Source: Claveliimonas acetigenes
GTDB taxonomy: Bacteria; Bacillota; Clostridia; Lachnospirales; Lachnospiraceae
Direction of reading: 5' to 3'
DNA length: 64,000 nucleotides
Assembly: GCF_025567385.1 (NCBI RefSeq)
Contig: NZ_JAOQJU010000006.1
Span: 62,001-126,000 of the forward strand
Below the pieces are notes generated by a model that did no database searches, was not told the DNA's origin, and was given only the letters and a program-made list of their open reading frames with translations. Numbering within the stretch: the first letter of the stretch is position 1; each line of letters starts with the position of its first letter. Of the stretch, positions 25,881-34,500 are shown in pieces. A program made the position numbers and the translations under genes.

Positions 25881-26811
25881 ACAAACCGACTCCTTTTATT
25901 AATGTGTCTGTCTCCCGCACAAGCTTCTCAATCAATTCTTTACAGGACAGCTTCTCCTTTACCATGGCAGCGCTCTGACCCGCCATGACACTGCCGTTCT
26001 TTACATCGCCTTCAACTACAGCCTTGCGCAGGCCGCCAAGGGTAAGCTGCTCCAGTTCTTCAAACCCCGCTCCCTTATTCTCAAGCTCCAGATATTTCTT
26101 CGTCATCTCATTGCGCAGCGCACGCACCGGATGTCCGGCGGTTCTTCCCGTCACACGGGAATCAATATCCTTCGCCTTGATAATCCGGTCCTTATAATTT
26201 TCATGTACGATGGACTCTTTTGTAACTACAAAATGAGTTCCCAGCTGGACGCCCCTTGCCCCCAGCATAAATGCAGCCGCTACTCCTCTGCCGTCTGCAA
26301 TCCCTCCTGCCGCAATGACCGGGATGCTGACCGCATCCACCACCTGGGGAACCAGTACCATAGTCGTGTTCTCGCCGATATGGCCGCCCGCCTCCGTGCC
26401 TTCTGCCACCAGGGCATCTGCACCGCAGCGCTCCATCCGCTTTGCAAGGGCAACCGACGCCACCACGGGGATGACCTTCACCCCTGCTTCCTTCCACATT
26501 TTCATATACTTCTCCGGACTTCCGGCGCCTGTAGTCACAACCTTCACGCCTTCTTCCACAACTACCTTTGCCACATCATCTGCATAAGGGCTCATCAGCA
26601 TAATGTTCACTCCAAAAGGCTTATCCGTTAGTTTCTTTGCCTCCTGAATCTGCTCTCTCACCCACTTCGCCGGGGCGCTGGCCGCCCCAATCAGCCCCAG
26701 TCCTCCGGCATTTGATACTGCGGCCGCAAGATGATACTCTGCAACCCATGCCATGCCGCCCTGGATGATTGGATATTCAATTCCCAACAGCTTTGTTATC
26801 TCTGTCTTCAT
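25873..26811 (-). CDS. fabK: FMN-dependent enoyl-ACP reductase II
   Basis: 312-residue TIM-barrel flavoprotein of the FabK/2-nitropropane dioxygenase group. IQGGMAWVAEYHLAAAVSNAGGLG at the start, EGTEAGGHIGE in the middle and AAGGIADGRG for flavin phosphate binding are typical. It reduces enoyl-ACP in the last step of each elongation cycle. No FabI-type enzyme is present in the window, so FabK is the likely sole reductase here. That carries the known corollary of natural tolerance to triclosan-type FabI inhibitors. Confidence 0.93.
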   Translation of the reverse strand: MKTEITKLLGIEYPIIQGGMAWVAEYHLAAAVSNAGGLGLIGAASAPAKWVREQIQEAKKLTDKPFGVNIMLMSPYADDVAKVVVEEGVKVVTTGAGSPEKYMKMWKEAGVKVIPVVASVALAKRMERCGADALVAEGTEAGGHIGENTTMVLVPQVVDAVSIPVIAAGGIADGRGVAAAFMLGARGVQLGTHFVVTKESIVHENYKDRIIKAKDIDSRVTGRTAGHPVRALRNEMTKKYLELENKGAGFEELEQLTLGGLRKAVVEGDVKNGSVMAGQSAAMVKEKLSCKELIEKLVRETDTLIKGVGLYE

Positions 26812-26835
26812 AACGAATCCTCACCTACACTTCTC

Positions 26836-27060
26836 TTATTTATGCTCTTCAATATATTTCTCTACATCGCCCACCGTTGCAATCTTCTCCAAATCTTCTG
26901 TCGGAATTTCCACATCAAATTCTTCTTCCAACGCCATTACCAGTTCAAATAAATCCAGAGAATCTGCATCCAGGTCTTCCTTAAATGCTGTGTCTGCCGT
27001 AATACCTGCCGCGTCTGCTCCCAAAGCTTCTGCCGTTATTTCAATAATTCTTTCCTCCAT
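26836..27060 (-). CDS. acpP: Acyl carrier protein
   Basis: 74 residues, acidic and helical. The phosphopantetheine attachment site is Ser34 in DADSLDLFEL. Carries growing acyl chains for all Fab enzymes of this operon. Ribosome site AAAAGGAGAAA. It sits between fabH and fabK. Confidence 0.96.
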   Translation of the reverse strand: MEERIIEITAEALGADAAGITADTAFKEDLDADSLDLFELVMALEEEFDVEIPTEDLEKIATVGDVEKYIEEHK

Positions 27061-27079
27061 GATATTTCTCCTTTTCTAT

Positions 27080-28057
27080 CTATTCTTTTGCATCAGACAC
27101 CCAGTCTGTAATGCACGCTCCCCAGGAAAGTCCCGCGCCAAATCCTGCCATCAGAATCTTTTGCCCGTTTTTTAAGCTTCCTTTCCTCTTCAGCTCATCC
27201 AGCAAAATCGGAATACTGGCTGAAGACGTATTCCCATATTCCTGCAGATTCATGGGGAATCTGTCTATCTCTATCTTCAGCCTTTTCGCCACTGCTTCTA
27301 CAATTCTCCGATTTGCCTGATGCAGGATGAAATAATCAATTTCCTCTATCTCCATTTCATTCTTGCGCAGGATTTCCCCGATGACTTCCGTAACTCTTTT
27401 TACTGCAAATTGAAATACTGCCCTGCCGTCCATCTTCATATAAGTATCTTTCTCAGGGATTTTCTTCCAGTCCTTCACAAACCGGCTCTTGCAGGTCAGG
27501 GCTTCGCCCTTCCCACCGTCAGAATGGGCTGCTATCTTATAACTTCTGCCTTCCACAGCTCTCACGACCGCAGCTCCGGCTCCGTCGCCAAATAAAATAC
27601 AGGTTCCCCTGTCCTGCCAGTCTGTAAGATTGGAAAGACTCTCGCTTCCGACAAGCAAAACCGTCCGGCACATTCCACTTGCAATATATGCCTGCGCCGT
27701 CTGATAAGCAAATACGAAACCGCTGCATGCCGCATTCAAGTCAAAGCCCACCGCATTCTCTGCACCGAGAAGCCGCTGTACCTCACATGCCGCACAGGGC
27801 AAGACCACATCCGACGATATGGTAGAAACAAGAATCATATCCACCTCGTCCGCCCCGATCCGGGCATCCTCCAGCGCTCTTTTCCCTGCTTCTGCCGCCA
27901 TAGATACCGTAGTCTCCTTTTCAATAATATGGCGGCGCACCACCCCCGTCCGTTCCCGGATCCACTCATCACTGGTATCCACCAGCTTCGCAATGTCATG
28001 ATTGTCCAATGTATGAACCGGCACGCACGAACCAGTTCCACATATTACACCTGTCAT
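27080..28057 (-). CDS. fabH: 3-oxoacyl-ACP synthase III
   Basis: 325-residue initiating condensing enzyme that joins acyl-CoA to malonyl-ACP. Catalytic residues are Cys111 (NAACSGF), His246 (LHQANRRI) and Asn276 (GNTSSAS). First gene of the fab/acc operon, directly behind a consensus promoter and a FabT-box palindrome, so initiation and all later steps share one control point. Confidence 0.95.
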   Translation of the reverse strand: MTGVICGTGSCVPVHTLDNHDIAKLVDTSDEWIRERTGVVRRHIIEKETTVSMAAEAGKRALEDARIGADEVDMILVSTISSDVVLPCAACEVQRLLGAENAVGFDLNAACSGFVFAYQTAQAYIASGMCRTVLLVGSESLSNLTDWQDRGTCILFGDGAGAAVVRAVEGRSYKIAAHSDGGKGEALTCKSRFVKDWKKIPEKDTYMKMDGRAVFQFAVKRVTEVIGEILRKNEMEIEEIDYFILHQANRRIVEAVAKRLKIEIDRFPMNLQEYGNTSSASIPILLDELKRKGSLKNGQKILMAGFGAGLSWGACITDWVSDAKE

Positions 28058-28117
28058 TTCTTCTTCTCCATTTCCCTTTATTTATTTTGTATATAAAATA
28101 TTTTGTAATTAGAATTA

Positions 28118-28130
28118 TTTGATTTTCAAA
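28118..28130 (-). promoter_or_regulatory. FabT-box operator at the fab promoter
   Basis: TTTGA-TTT-TCAAA is a 13-base palindrome with the half-sites and spacing of the streptococcal FabT operator. It starts within the last base of the -10 box and covers the expected transcription start, so bound repressor would block initiation. The likely partner is the MarR-type gene at 18455-18931. Confidence 0.75.
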
Positions 28131-28158
28131 GTATATATCATGATCAGGTCTCTGTCAA
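28130..28158 (-). promoter_or_regulatory. Promoter of the fatty-acid operon
   Basis: On the minus strand TTGACA (28153-28158), exactly 17 bases, TATACT (28130-28135). A near-perfect vegetative promoter that must drive fabH through accDA. The expected start is close to 28123. Confidence 0.85.
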
Positions 28159-28159
28159 G

Positions 28160-28192
28160 AAAAAAGATTGCGCCTAGCGCAATCTTTTTTTT
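28160..28192. terminator. Perfect hairpin terminator between sdaAA and fabH
   Basis: AGATTGCGC (28165-28173) and GCGCAATCT (28177-28185) pair perfectly around CTA, flanked by A-run and T-run, so it can work in both directions. Its natural job is to end the sdaAB-sdaAA message on the minus strand, only a few bases before the -35 box of the fab promoter. Confidence 0.85.
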
Positions 28193-28200
28193 CACACCCT

Positions 28201-29073
28201 CTATGCTTTTATCATTCTCTCCGCAACTTCTTGCCCGGCAGGGCTTCCTGCCACGCCACCAACACCTGTCTCGCGAAGGCTTACATCCATCTTCTCCCCG
28301 ACTTCCCGCATTGCGTCAATGACCTGGTCCACCGGAATCCGGCTGCTAATACCTGCCAGCGCCATATCGGCCGCCGCAAGGGCATTGACTGCCCCGCCTA
28401 CATTCCTTTTCACACAGGGAACCTCAACCAGCCCCGCTACCGGATCGCACACCAGACCCATCAGGTTCTTAAGAGCCATCGCCGCCGCATGTCCCATCTG
28501 CGGAATGCTGCTGCCTTTCAGGTAACAGATTGCCGCCGCCGTCATAGCAGAACCGGAACCAATCTCCGCCTGGCATCCTCCCGCCGCGCCTGCCAGAAAT
28601 GCACGGTTCGCAATCACCTGCCCTACTCCGGCAGCCACATACATTGCTTCAATCATTCTCTCCTCCGGCACCTCATGCTCCCGGTAATAAGTCACCAGCA
28701 CCGCAGGCATTACTCCGCACGCACCTGCCGTTGGTGCCGCTACAATCCGCTTCATACAGGCATTATTGCACCCCATCTTCAATGCTACCGTCATGACCTT
28801 AGACACGAAATCTCCGCACAAGGTATCTCCTGCCTGCTGATACGCTTCCATCAGTCCGCCTTCTCTGCCTACCAGCCCGCTTCTTGATACCAGTTCCGGC
28901 TCATATGCATCCACCGCATCCCGCATCGCATACCACATTTTCTGCATCATCTTCCAGGATGCTTCTTCTGTAATCCCCTGTTCATCACAATCTTCAAGCT
29001 GAATCGCCTTCCAAAAATCAATGCCATCCTTTTCACACTTTTTCTCTACCGCCTCTATTGATCGATATGACAT
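28201..29073 (-). CDS. sdaAA: L-serine dehydratase, iron-sulfur type, alpha subunit
   Basis: 290 residues of the oxygen-sensitive 4Fe-4S L-serine deaminase, which turns serine into pyruvate and ammonia. Conserved segments AAPTAGACGVMPAV, QAEIGSGSAMTAAA and GLVCDPVAGLVEVPC contain the cluster cysteines. The N-terminal helix region is typical of the two-subunit Clostridial form. It follows the beta-subunit gene by 43 bases and ends just before the bidirectional hairpin. Confidence 0.94.
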   Translation of the reverse strand: MSYRSIEAVEKKCEKDGIDFWKAIQLEDCDEQGITEEASWKMMQKMWYAMRDAVDAYEPELVSRSGLVGREGGLMEAYQQAGDTLCGDFVSKVMTVALKMGCNNACMKRIVAAPTAGACGVMPAVLVTYYREHEVPEERMIEAMYVAAGVGQVIANRAFLAGAAGGCQAEIGSGSAMTAAAICYLKGSSIPQMGHAAAMALKNLMGLVCDPVAGLVEVPCVKRNVGGAVNALAAADMALAGISSRIPVDQVIDAMREVGEKMDVSLRETGVGGVAGSPAGQEVAERMIKA

Positions 29074-29116
29074 ACGCTTTCATTTCCTCCTGTAATCTTT
29101 TCTCAAGAACACTTTC

Positions 29117-29788
29117 TTACACCATGCCCGACACATTCAGGAAGGTCACTTTCTTAATTCCTTCCATCCCCCGCAGCCAGTCAAGCGCCTGCTCTGATAT
29201 AATCTGATCCGTCTCCACTACCATCACCGCAAAACCGCCCCTCTTATCACGGAACAACTGCATGGTTGCAATATTAATCTTCTTTCTGCTAAGAACATTC
29301 GCCACATCCGCCACACATCCCGGCTGATCCACATTATGAACAATCAGAGTATTGATTTCCGCACTGAAATTCACCGCCATGTCATCCAGCATACTCACCC
29401 TGATCCTTCCGCCTCCAACGGAATATGCCTGAATCTTAAGCGGCGCCGCCCCGTCTGCCTCCAGCATCATCAGCGCTGTATTGGGATGCGCGCCCCGAAT
29501 CTCCTTCTTCCCCATTGTAAATTCCATCCCGGCTTCCTTCGCAACTTCATAACTGTCCGGAATTCTCATATCGTCCGGTTTCATCCCCAGGAGCCCGGCC
29601 ACAATCGCCTTGTCTGTTCCATGCCCTTCCCCCGTTGCCGCAAAAGAACCTGACAAATAGATTTCCGCCTTTTTCGGCTGTTTTCCCAAAAGCTGCCTGG
29701 CAACCAGACCAATCTTTACAGCCCCTGCCGTATGTGAGCTGGATGGTCCCACCATAATTGGCCCTAAAATGTCAAAAATACTTCCCAT
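29117..29788 (-). CDS. sdaAB: L-serine dehydratase, iron-sulfur type, beta subunit
   Basis: 223 residues. The N-terminal catalytic-partner domain has GPIMVGPSSSHTAGAVKIG, and residues from about 145 form an ACT domain (NTLIVHNVDQPGCVADVANVL) that probably binds serine as a regulator. Partner of the alpha subunit encoded just downstream. Together they make a catabolic serine deaminase suited to anaerobic life. Confidence 0.94.
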   Translation of the reverse strand: MGSIFDILGPIMVGPSSSHTAGAVKIGLVARQLLGKQPKKAEIYLSGSFAATGEGHGTDKAIVAGLLGMKPDDMRIPDSYEVAKEAGMEFTMGKKEIRGAHPNTALMMLEADGAAPLKIQAYSVGGGRIRVSMLDDMAVNFSAEINTLIVHNVDQPGCVADVANVLSRKKINIATMQLFRDKRGGFAVMVVETDQIISEQALDWLRGMEGIKKVTFLNVSGMV

Positions 29789-29829
29789 ATGACGTCCCTC
29801 TTACCTTTCGTACATTTAATACTAGCTTC

Positions 29830-29858
29830 ATTATACTGGGGATTCGCAGGCATTACAA
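29830..29858 (-). promoter_or_regulatory. Promoter of sdaAB-sdaAA
   Basis: On the minus strand TTGTAA (29853-29858), 17 bases, perfect TATAAT (29830-29835), about 40 bases before the sdaAB start. Confidence 0.65.
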
Positions 29859-29887
29859 ATATTTTTTCACAAATTCAAAAAAAGTAT

Positions 29888-29916
29888 TTGCCTTATTGGA
29901 AAAACTGTGATAGAAT
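29888..29916 (+). promoter_or_regulatory. Promoter of the tRNA-Leu gene
   Basis: TTGCCT (29888-29893), 17 bases, TAGAAT (29911-29916), ending 11 bases before the first base of the tRNA. Confidence 0.6.
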
Positions 29917-29927
29917 AGCTTTTGTCA

Positions 29928-30010
29928 GCGGAGATGGCGGAATGGCAGACGCGCTAGATTCAGGTTCTAGTGGTGGCAACACTGTGAGGGTTCAAGTCCC
30001 TTTCTCCGCA
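29928..30010 (+). tRNA. tRNA-Leu, anticodon CAG
   Basis: 83-base class II tRNA. GCGGAGA pairs with TCTCCGC as acceptor stem, discriminator base A at 30010. The anticodon stem CTAGA/TCTAG encloses TTCAGGT, giving anticodon CAG. A long variable arm (TGGTGGCAACACTG region) and a GGTTCAAGTCC T-arm fit leucine. The CCA end is not encoded. Confidence 0.95.
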
Positions 30011-30027
30011 TGGTTGATAAGGTAAAG

Positions 30028-30060
30028 GAATCCTTGATTTTCAAGGGTTCTTTTTCTTTT
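30028..30060 (+). terminator. Terminator of the tRNA-Leu gene
   Basis: GAATCCTTGA (30028-30037) pairs with TCAAGGGTTC (30041-30050) with one G-T pair, followed by TTTTTCTTTT. Bases 30061-30196 beyond it are AT-rich and hold nothing I recognise. Confidence 0.8.
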
Positions 30061-30196
30061 ATCTCATCTTTAAGTACCATCACAGGTGATTACAATTCTT
30101 ATGCAACCTGTTTGCTTGACCGCCTGAGTTTGCTTTTCTGTAAAAAATTAAGCACCTGGATATTTATTCTCCAAATGCTTTGTATTTGTTACTTAT

Positions 30197-31381
30197 TTAT
30201 TTTTCTTTACACCATTGTTTATATTCGTCCGATCTTTGAACAAATCCGCTAAATTCCGGTACTGTAAAATCCAATTCTGAGTGCCTAACCGGGTATATAA
30301 TACCCTTATTTATTAACTGCGCTCTAGTTGGAGAAATAGTTTTTACTTTCTTTTTTAATTGCCCTGCTATATTTGAAATCGTACACGGCAGTTCATCGCA
30401 TTTTACCATTGCGAATATAAATTTTTTATCTCCATCTGAACATCTCTCATATCTAACTTTAAAAAATCCAGTATCAAGAGTATTAAAGAACATTTCTATA
30501 ATATTTTTGATGTCATCAATCTCTATTATATTTTTATTAGTTTCTTTATACACGATTTGGCATAATTGTTGAATAAAAAATGGATAACCTTTTGTTATAT
30601 TTATGATTTCAGTTATTGCTTCATCTGTGTATGATATTCCAAATTTTTTTGCAGGTTCTTCAATAGCTTTTCGAGACTGTTCTCCTGTCAATGAACCAAT
30701 TTCTTTATATAAGAAAAGTCTTTCTGAATATGATTTTTCATCTGATAACATTTTGTATATCTTAGGTAAACCAGCACCTATAATCATTACTGGATATCCT
30801 AATTGATTCGTGCGATGTAATGCGGCAATCAAGGAACCTAATTCTGTTGCTTTCATATACTGGATTTCATCAATAAAAAAGCATATAGGTATCTCTGATT
30901 TATAAGCTGTTTCTCCAATTGTCGTGAACACTTCTGTTAAACTTTGTGTTAGATTCGTAGATTTATACAATTCCCTTTCTTGCAAAGATAGCGAAAAAGT
31001 ATTATCATTTGGATCAAAAGACACTACTAAAGCTTTTATTGCATCTAATGGTTTCTGTATTAAATTCTTAAATTTTTCTTTTGCACTTACCTTTCTTAAA
31101 AAAGCTTGTGAACAAGTTGCAATTTGTGAAATGAAATCATTCCGTTCTTCTACTTCTATGTGTTTACAAAATATATCCTTATCCTCTGCTATCTTCTGTA
31201 ATTTATTGATAAGAACCGTTTTGCCTACGCCTCTTAATCCACTAAAAATAACAGATTGTGTTGGAACATTCATTGTTAGTGCAATGAACATTTGCTCAAT
31301 ATTATCTATATCCTCGTCACGGCCAGCAAGATATGTCGGCATTAATCCCGCTCCCGGTCGGTATGGATTCACTTTGAACAT
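30197..31381 (-). CDS. AAA/STAND-type ATPase of unknown role (accessory)
   Basis: 394 residues. Walker A GLRGVGKT at 48-55 and Walker B ICFFIDEIQY are intact, with an archaeal-ATPase/AAA_16-like layout and a C-terminal winged-helix-like part (ISNIAGQLKKKVKTIS to GIIYPV). Such stand-alone ATPases occur on mobile or accessory DNA in Firmicutes; function is unknown, with defence or plasmid-related roles only guesses. The coding sequence is visibly more AT-rich than its neighbours and lies next to a tRNA gene, both signs of transfer. No integrase or repeated tRNA end was found. Ribosome site GGAGGTGG. Confidence 0.7.
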   Translation of the reverse strand: MFKVNPYRPGAGLMPTYLAGRDEDIDNIEQMFIALTMNVPTQSVIFSGLRGVGKTVLINKLQKIAEDKDIFCKHIEVEERNDFISQIATCSQAFLRKVSAKEKFKNLIQKPLDAIKALVVSFDPNDNTFSLSLQERELYKSTNLTQSLTEVFTTIGETAYKSEIPICFFIDEIQYMKATELGSLIAALHRTNQLGYPVMIIGAGLPKIYKMLSDEKSYSERLFLYKEIGSLTGEQSRKAIEEPAKKFGISYTDEAITEIINITKGYPFFIQQLCQIVYKETNKNIIEIDDIKNIIEMFFNTLDTGFFKVRYERCSDGDKKFIFAMVKCDELPCTISNIAGQLKKKVKTISPTRAQLINKGIIYPVRHSELDFTVPEFSGFVQRSDEYKQWCKEK

Positions 31382-31401
31382 GTAATACCACCTCCAACTA
31401 T

Positions 31402-31462
31402 ATTATTGCATGAGCTTACGTTATTGTCAATCATTTTACGTTCATTTCCGTCAATTTTCGTT
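31402..31462 (-). promoter_or_regulatory. Promoter with 20-bp-periodic motif before the ATPase gene
   Basis: TTGACA on the minus strand (31425-31430) with an AATAAT-like box 17 bases on gives a plausible promoter. Around it, on the plus strand, CGTT recurs at 31419, 31439 and 31459, exactly 20 bases apart, and GTCAAT recurs at 31426 and 31450. Such regular spacing suggests a protein binding the same DNA face repeatedly. Confidence 0.45.
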
Positions 31463-31490
31463 ATAAAATCCACTAGACTTATATAGATTT

Positions 31491-31523
31491 AAAAAGGGGC
31501 TGCCTATTTCCCGACAGCGCCCT
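31491..31523 (-). terminator. Terminator of the CotH/SLH protein gene
   Basis: On the minus strand AGGGCGCTG (31515-31523) pairs with CAGCCCC (31496-31502) with one bulged C, followed by TTTTT. It lies 27 bases past the stop codon. Confidence 0.7.
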
Positions 31524-31549
31524 CGTGAATCTAACAAAACATTTCTATT

Positions 31550-34500
31550 TTATTTTTCAAATTTTTCCATGAATCTCTGAATAATGATTGCGCACTCTGC
31601 ACGGCTTGTGCTTCCCTGCGGATCCAGGCGGTAGGATCCATTGTCATTCTTCTTACCGGAGATAATCTCATTCTCAACCGCCCACTTCATGGCTTCTTCT
31701 GCAAATTCACTTACCGTACCGGCATCTGTAAATCTGCTGATTTCTGCAGTCTTTGACGTATCGTATCCCTTGTAATCGGCATAGCGGTACATCATAACTA
31801 CCATCTGCTCACGGGTAATCGGATCGTTTGTTCCAAAATAACCGGAGTCTGTATAACCTGTAACAACCTTTGCCTCAGCCGCCCATAAAACTGCATCTGA
31901 ATAAAATTGCTCATCCGGTACATCCGGGAATCTGTTCGTATACGTTACCTTCGGCGTTCCTTCAATTCTGTGAAGAATGGTTGCAAACTGCGCACGTACC
32001 AGCGTTGTGTATGGATCGAAATGGGTGCCATCTATACCTGTCATAGTTCCTGCATAATAGTTGTAAGCCACTTCCTTGTAGAACCAATCGGTATCTGCAA
32101 CATCTATGTAGGGCAGTTTTCCAACAGGCACAAGCGCTTCCATTGCCTCTGTCAGCTCCTTTGCCGCCCGATCCACATCTTCCTGCTTCGGCTCTTTTTC
32201 TTCATTCACAGATTTCGCATCTTGCAGAGCCTCCTGGAATACCTGCCAGGAAGCTTCTGTATAGTCAGATTCCTTCAGCTTCTCTGCTTCCTGAATCACT
32301 GCTTCCAGCTTCGTCTTGTCAACGGTAATAACCGGGTCATCCGGCGGTGTCACCGGCTTTTCTTTCAGCCCATTCTGTGCCTCTTCCAATGCAGTCTTTG
32401 CACTGTCTACCTCTTCCTGCGTTGCATCTTCTTTATCCATGATTACCTGCGCCTTATTTAAAGCCTCCTGGAATGCTTCCCAGGAATCAGCAGTATAATC
32501 ATCCGCCTCTAATTTTGCGGTGTTTTCGATTGCCTGTTTCAACGCATCTTTCGTTACCAGCGGCACATCCGGCTTTTCTTTCAGCCCATTCTGCGCCTCT
32601 TCCAATGTAGTCTTTGCATTGTCCACCTCTTCCTGCGTTGCATCTTCTTTACCCAGGATTTCTTTTGCCTTATTCAAAGCCTCCTGGAATACTTCCCAAG
32701 AATCGGCAGTATAATCATCCGCCTCTAATTTTGCGGTATTTTCGATTGCCTGTTTCAACGCATCCTTCGTTACCGGCGGCACATCCGGCTCTTTCTCTTC
32801 CACTGCCGCCGTCTCTGCGCTCACAATCGTTCCATCTTCCACAGAACTTCCAACCGCAACGCTGATCTTCTTTCCTGCATCACCGTCTGTCAGGACATAA
32901 GTTTCTTCTACAGCGCCCTCAATTGCATTTCCATCCGCGTACCACTGATAAGAAAGAGTACCCGTATTATTCGTATCCGTCACAACCGCCTTTAATTCTG
33001 AACCGACAACCGCATCTCCCTCGACGGAAACCTTTCCTGTCAGTTTTGTTACGGTTTCCGTAGTCTTCTGGAACATCTTATAGTTCGTCATAACACTGGA
33101 ACCGCTGGTTAAGAATTTCCCGGACGCATCCATCGCACGAATCTGAACCATATTATTGACATTCTCACCATTTCTGAATGCTGTATCATCCACCGCAAGA
33201 ACTGCCTTTCCATTTGTAACATCCGCTTCTCCCGCACGGATACCATTCACATAGAAAGCAATTTTCTTAATATTATTATTGGTAACACTTGCTGTAATAG
33301 ATGTCTCGCCTGATTCTAATGTCTGGATATCCGATACAGTAAGTGCATTGGACCCTTTGTAACGGCCCCAGGAACTCAGCAGATTCTCTACGGACGTAAA
33401 CTGCTTATCCAGCCATGCCACACGGTTTTCAATAAAATACTTCATCGTATTTATCGCATCGTCAAAGGTCTCGCCCTGTTTGTAAACTACCTGTCCATTC
33501 GTCACGCCATAACCGCTGTACCTGTTATAAGTAGAACTCCATTTTTCATCATTCGCCACAGACGCCGCACGATACTGCTCTGTAAGCTGGTCGATTCTTC
33601 CGCCGTCTTTTATCATATCCTCAATCACTGCACGGACACTGTCCCACTCTTCATAGGCAAGCATTGCAAAATACGGATCCGAGATCAGATAACGATTCCA
33701 ATTCTGACGCTGATAAGCTTGTTCACAGAAGCTGTCCTGTGTCGTATGCCAGCCTTCCACTACCCATACCGCTGAATTACTGTACATATTGATATTGCCC
33801 CAGCACCAGTCAAAATCCCAGACAGGCCCCATCTTCATCACGTCATCTAAATCCTTATACATCAGGGTACTGTTCTTCATCGCATCCCAGTTCATCGTAT
33901 ACTCTACCACAAACCAGTTCTGCAGCAGGGACTTTACATCGTACAGCTCACTGTAATGCACTTCTTCTCCGTCATACTCCGCATAGAAATCATCGTCGTG
34001 AAGCGCATTCTCAAATGCCTGCAGATAAGTCTTCGCATAATCCATCATCGTTGTACTGGTCTTCGCATATTCCGGCGCCTCAAAGAACATCGGATATCCA
34101 TAATCCGTATAGAATTTGGAGATGAACTTTGACTGTCCCAGGCGGAAATCCATGTCAAATACAAATCCTCCGGTAAATTCCGGAATCTCTTCTGTATAAT
34201 AATCAGAAACCTTATAAGTCTTTCCTTTATATACCACATTTCCGGTATCAACCCAGCTCAAATCCAGCTCGCCTACCTGTTCTTCCAACGCAGACGTATC
34301 ATTTTTTGAAAATCCTTCGGCATCCGCAATCGCCGCCGCAATATCTTCTCCCAGAGCACACCAGTCAAATACTTCGATTCTTCCTTCATCCACACGCTTA
34401 TGCTCTGCGATCTGGTAGAATCCACGGTATTCGCCGTTCAGAATCAGCACGCACGGTTCTGCATCCAGATAGCACTCCATTCCGATATCCGCCGCGAACT

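Noticed and set aside
30011..31490. Integrated element with duplicated tRNA-Leu 3' end
   Set aside because: I looked for a second copy of the tRNA 3' end past the ATPase gene and found none, nor an integrase, so only a lone accessory gene is claimed.
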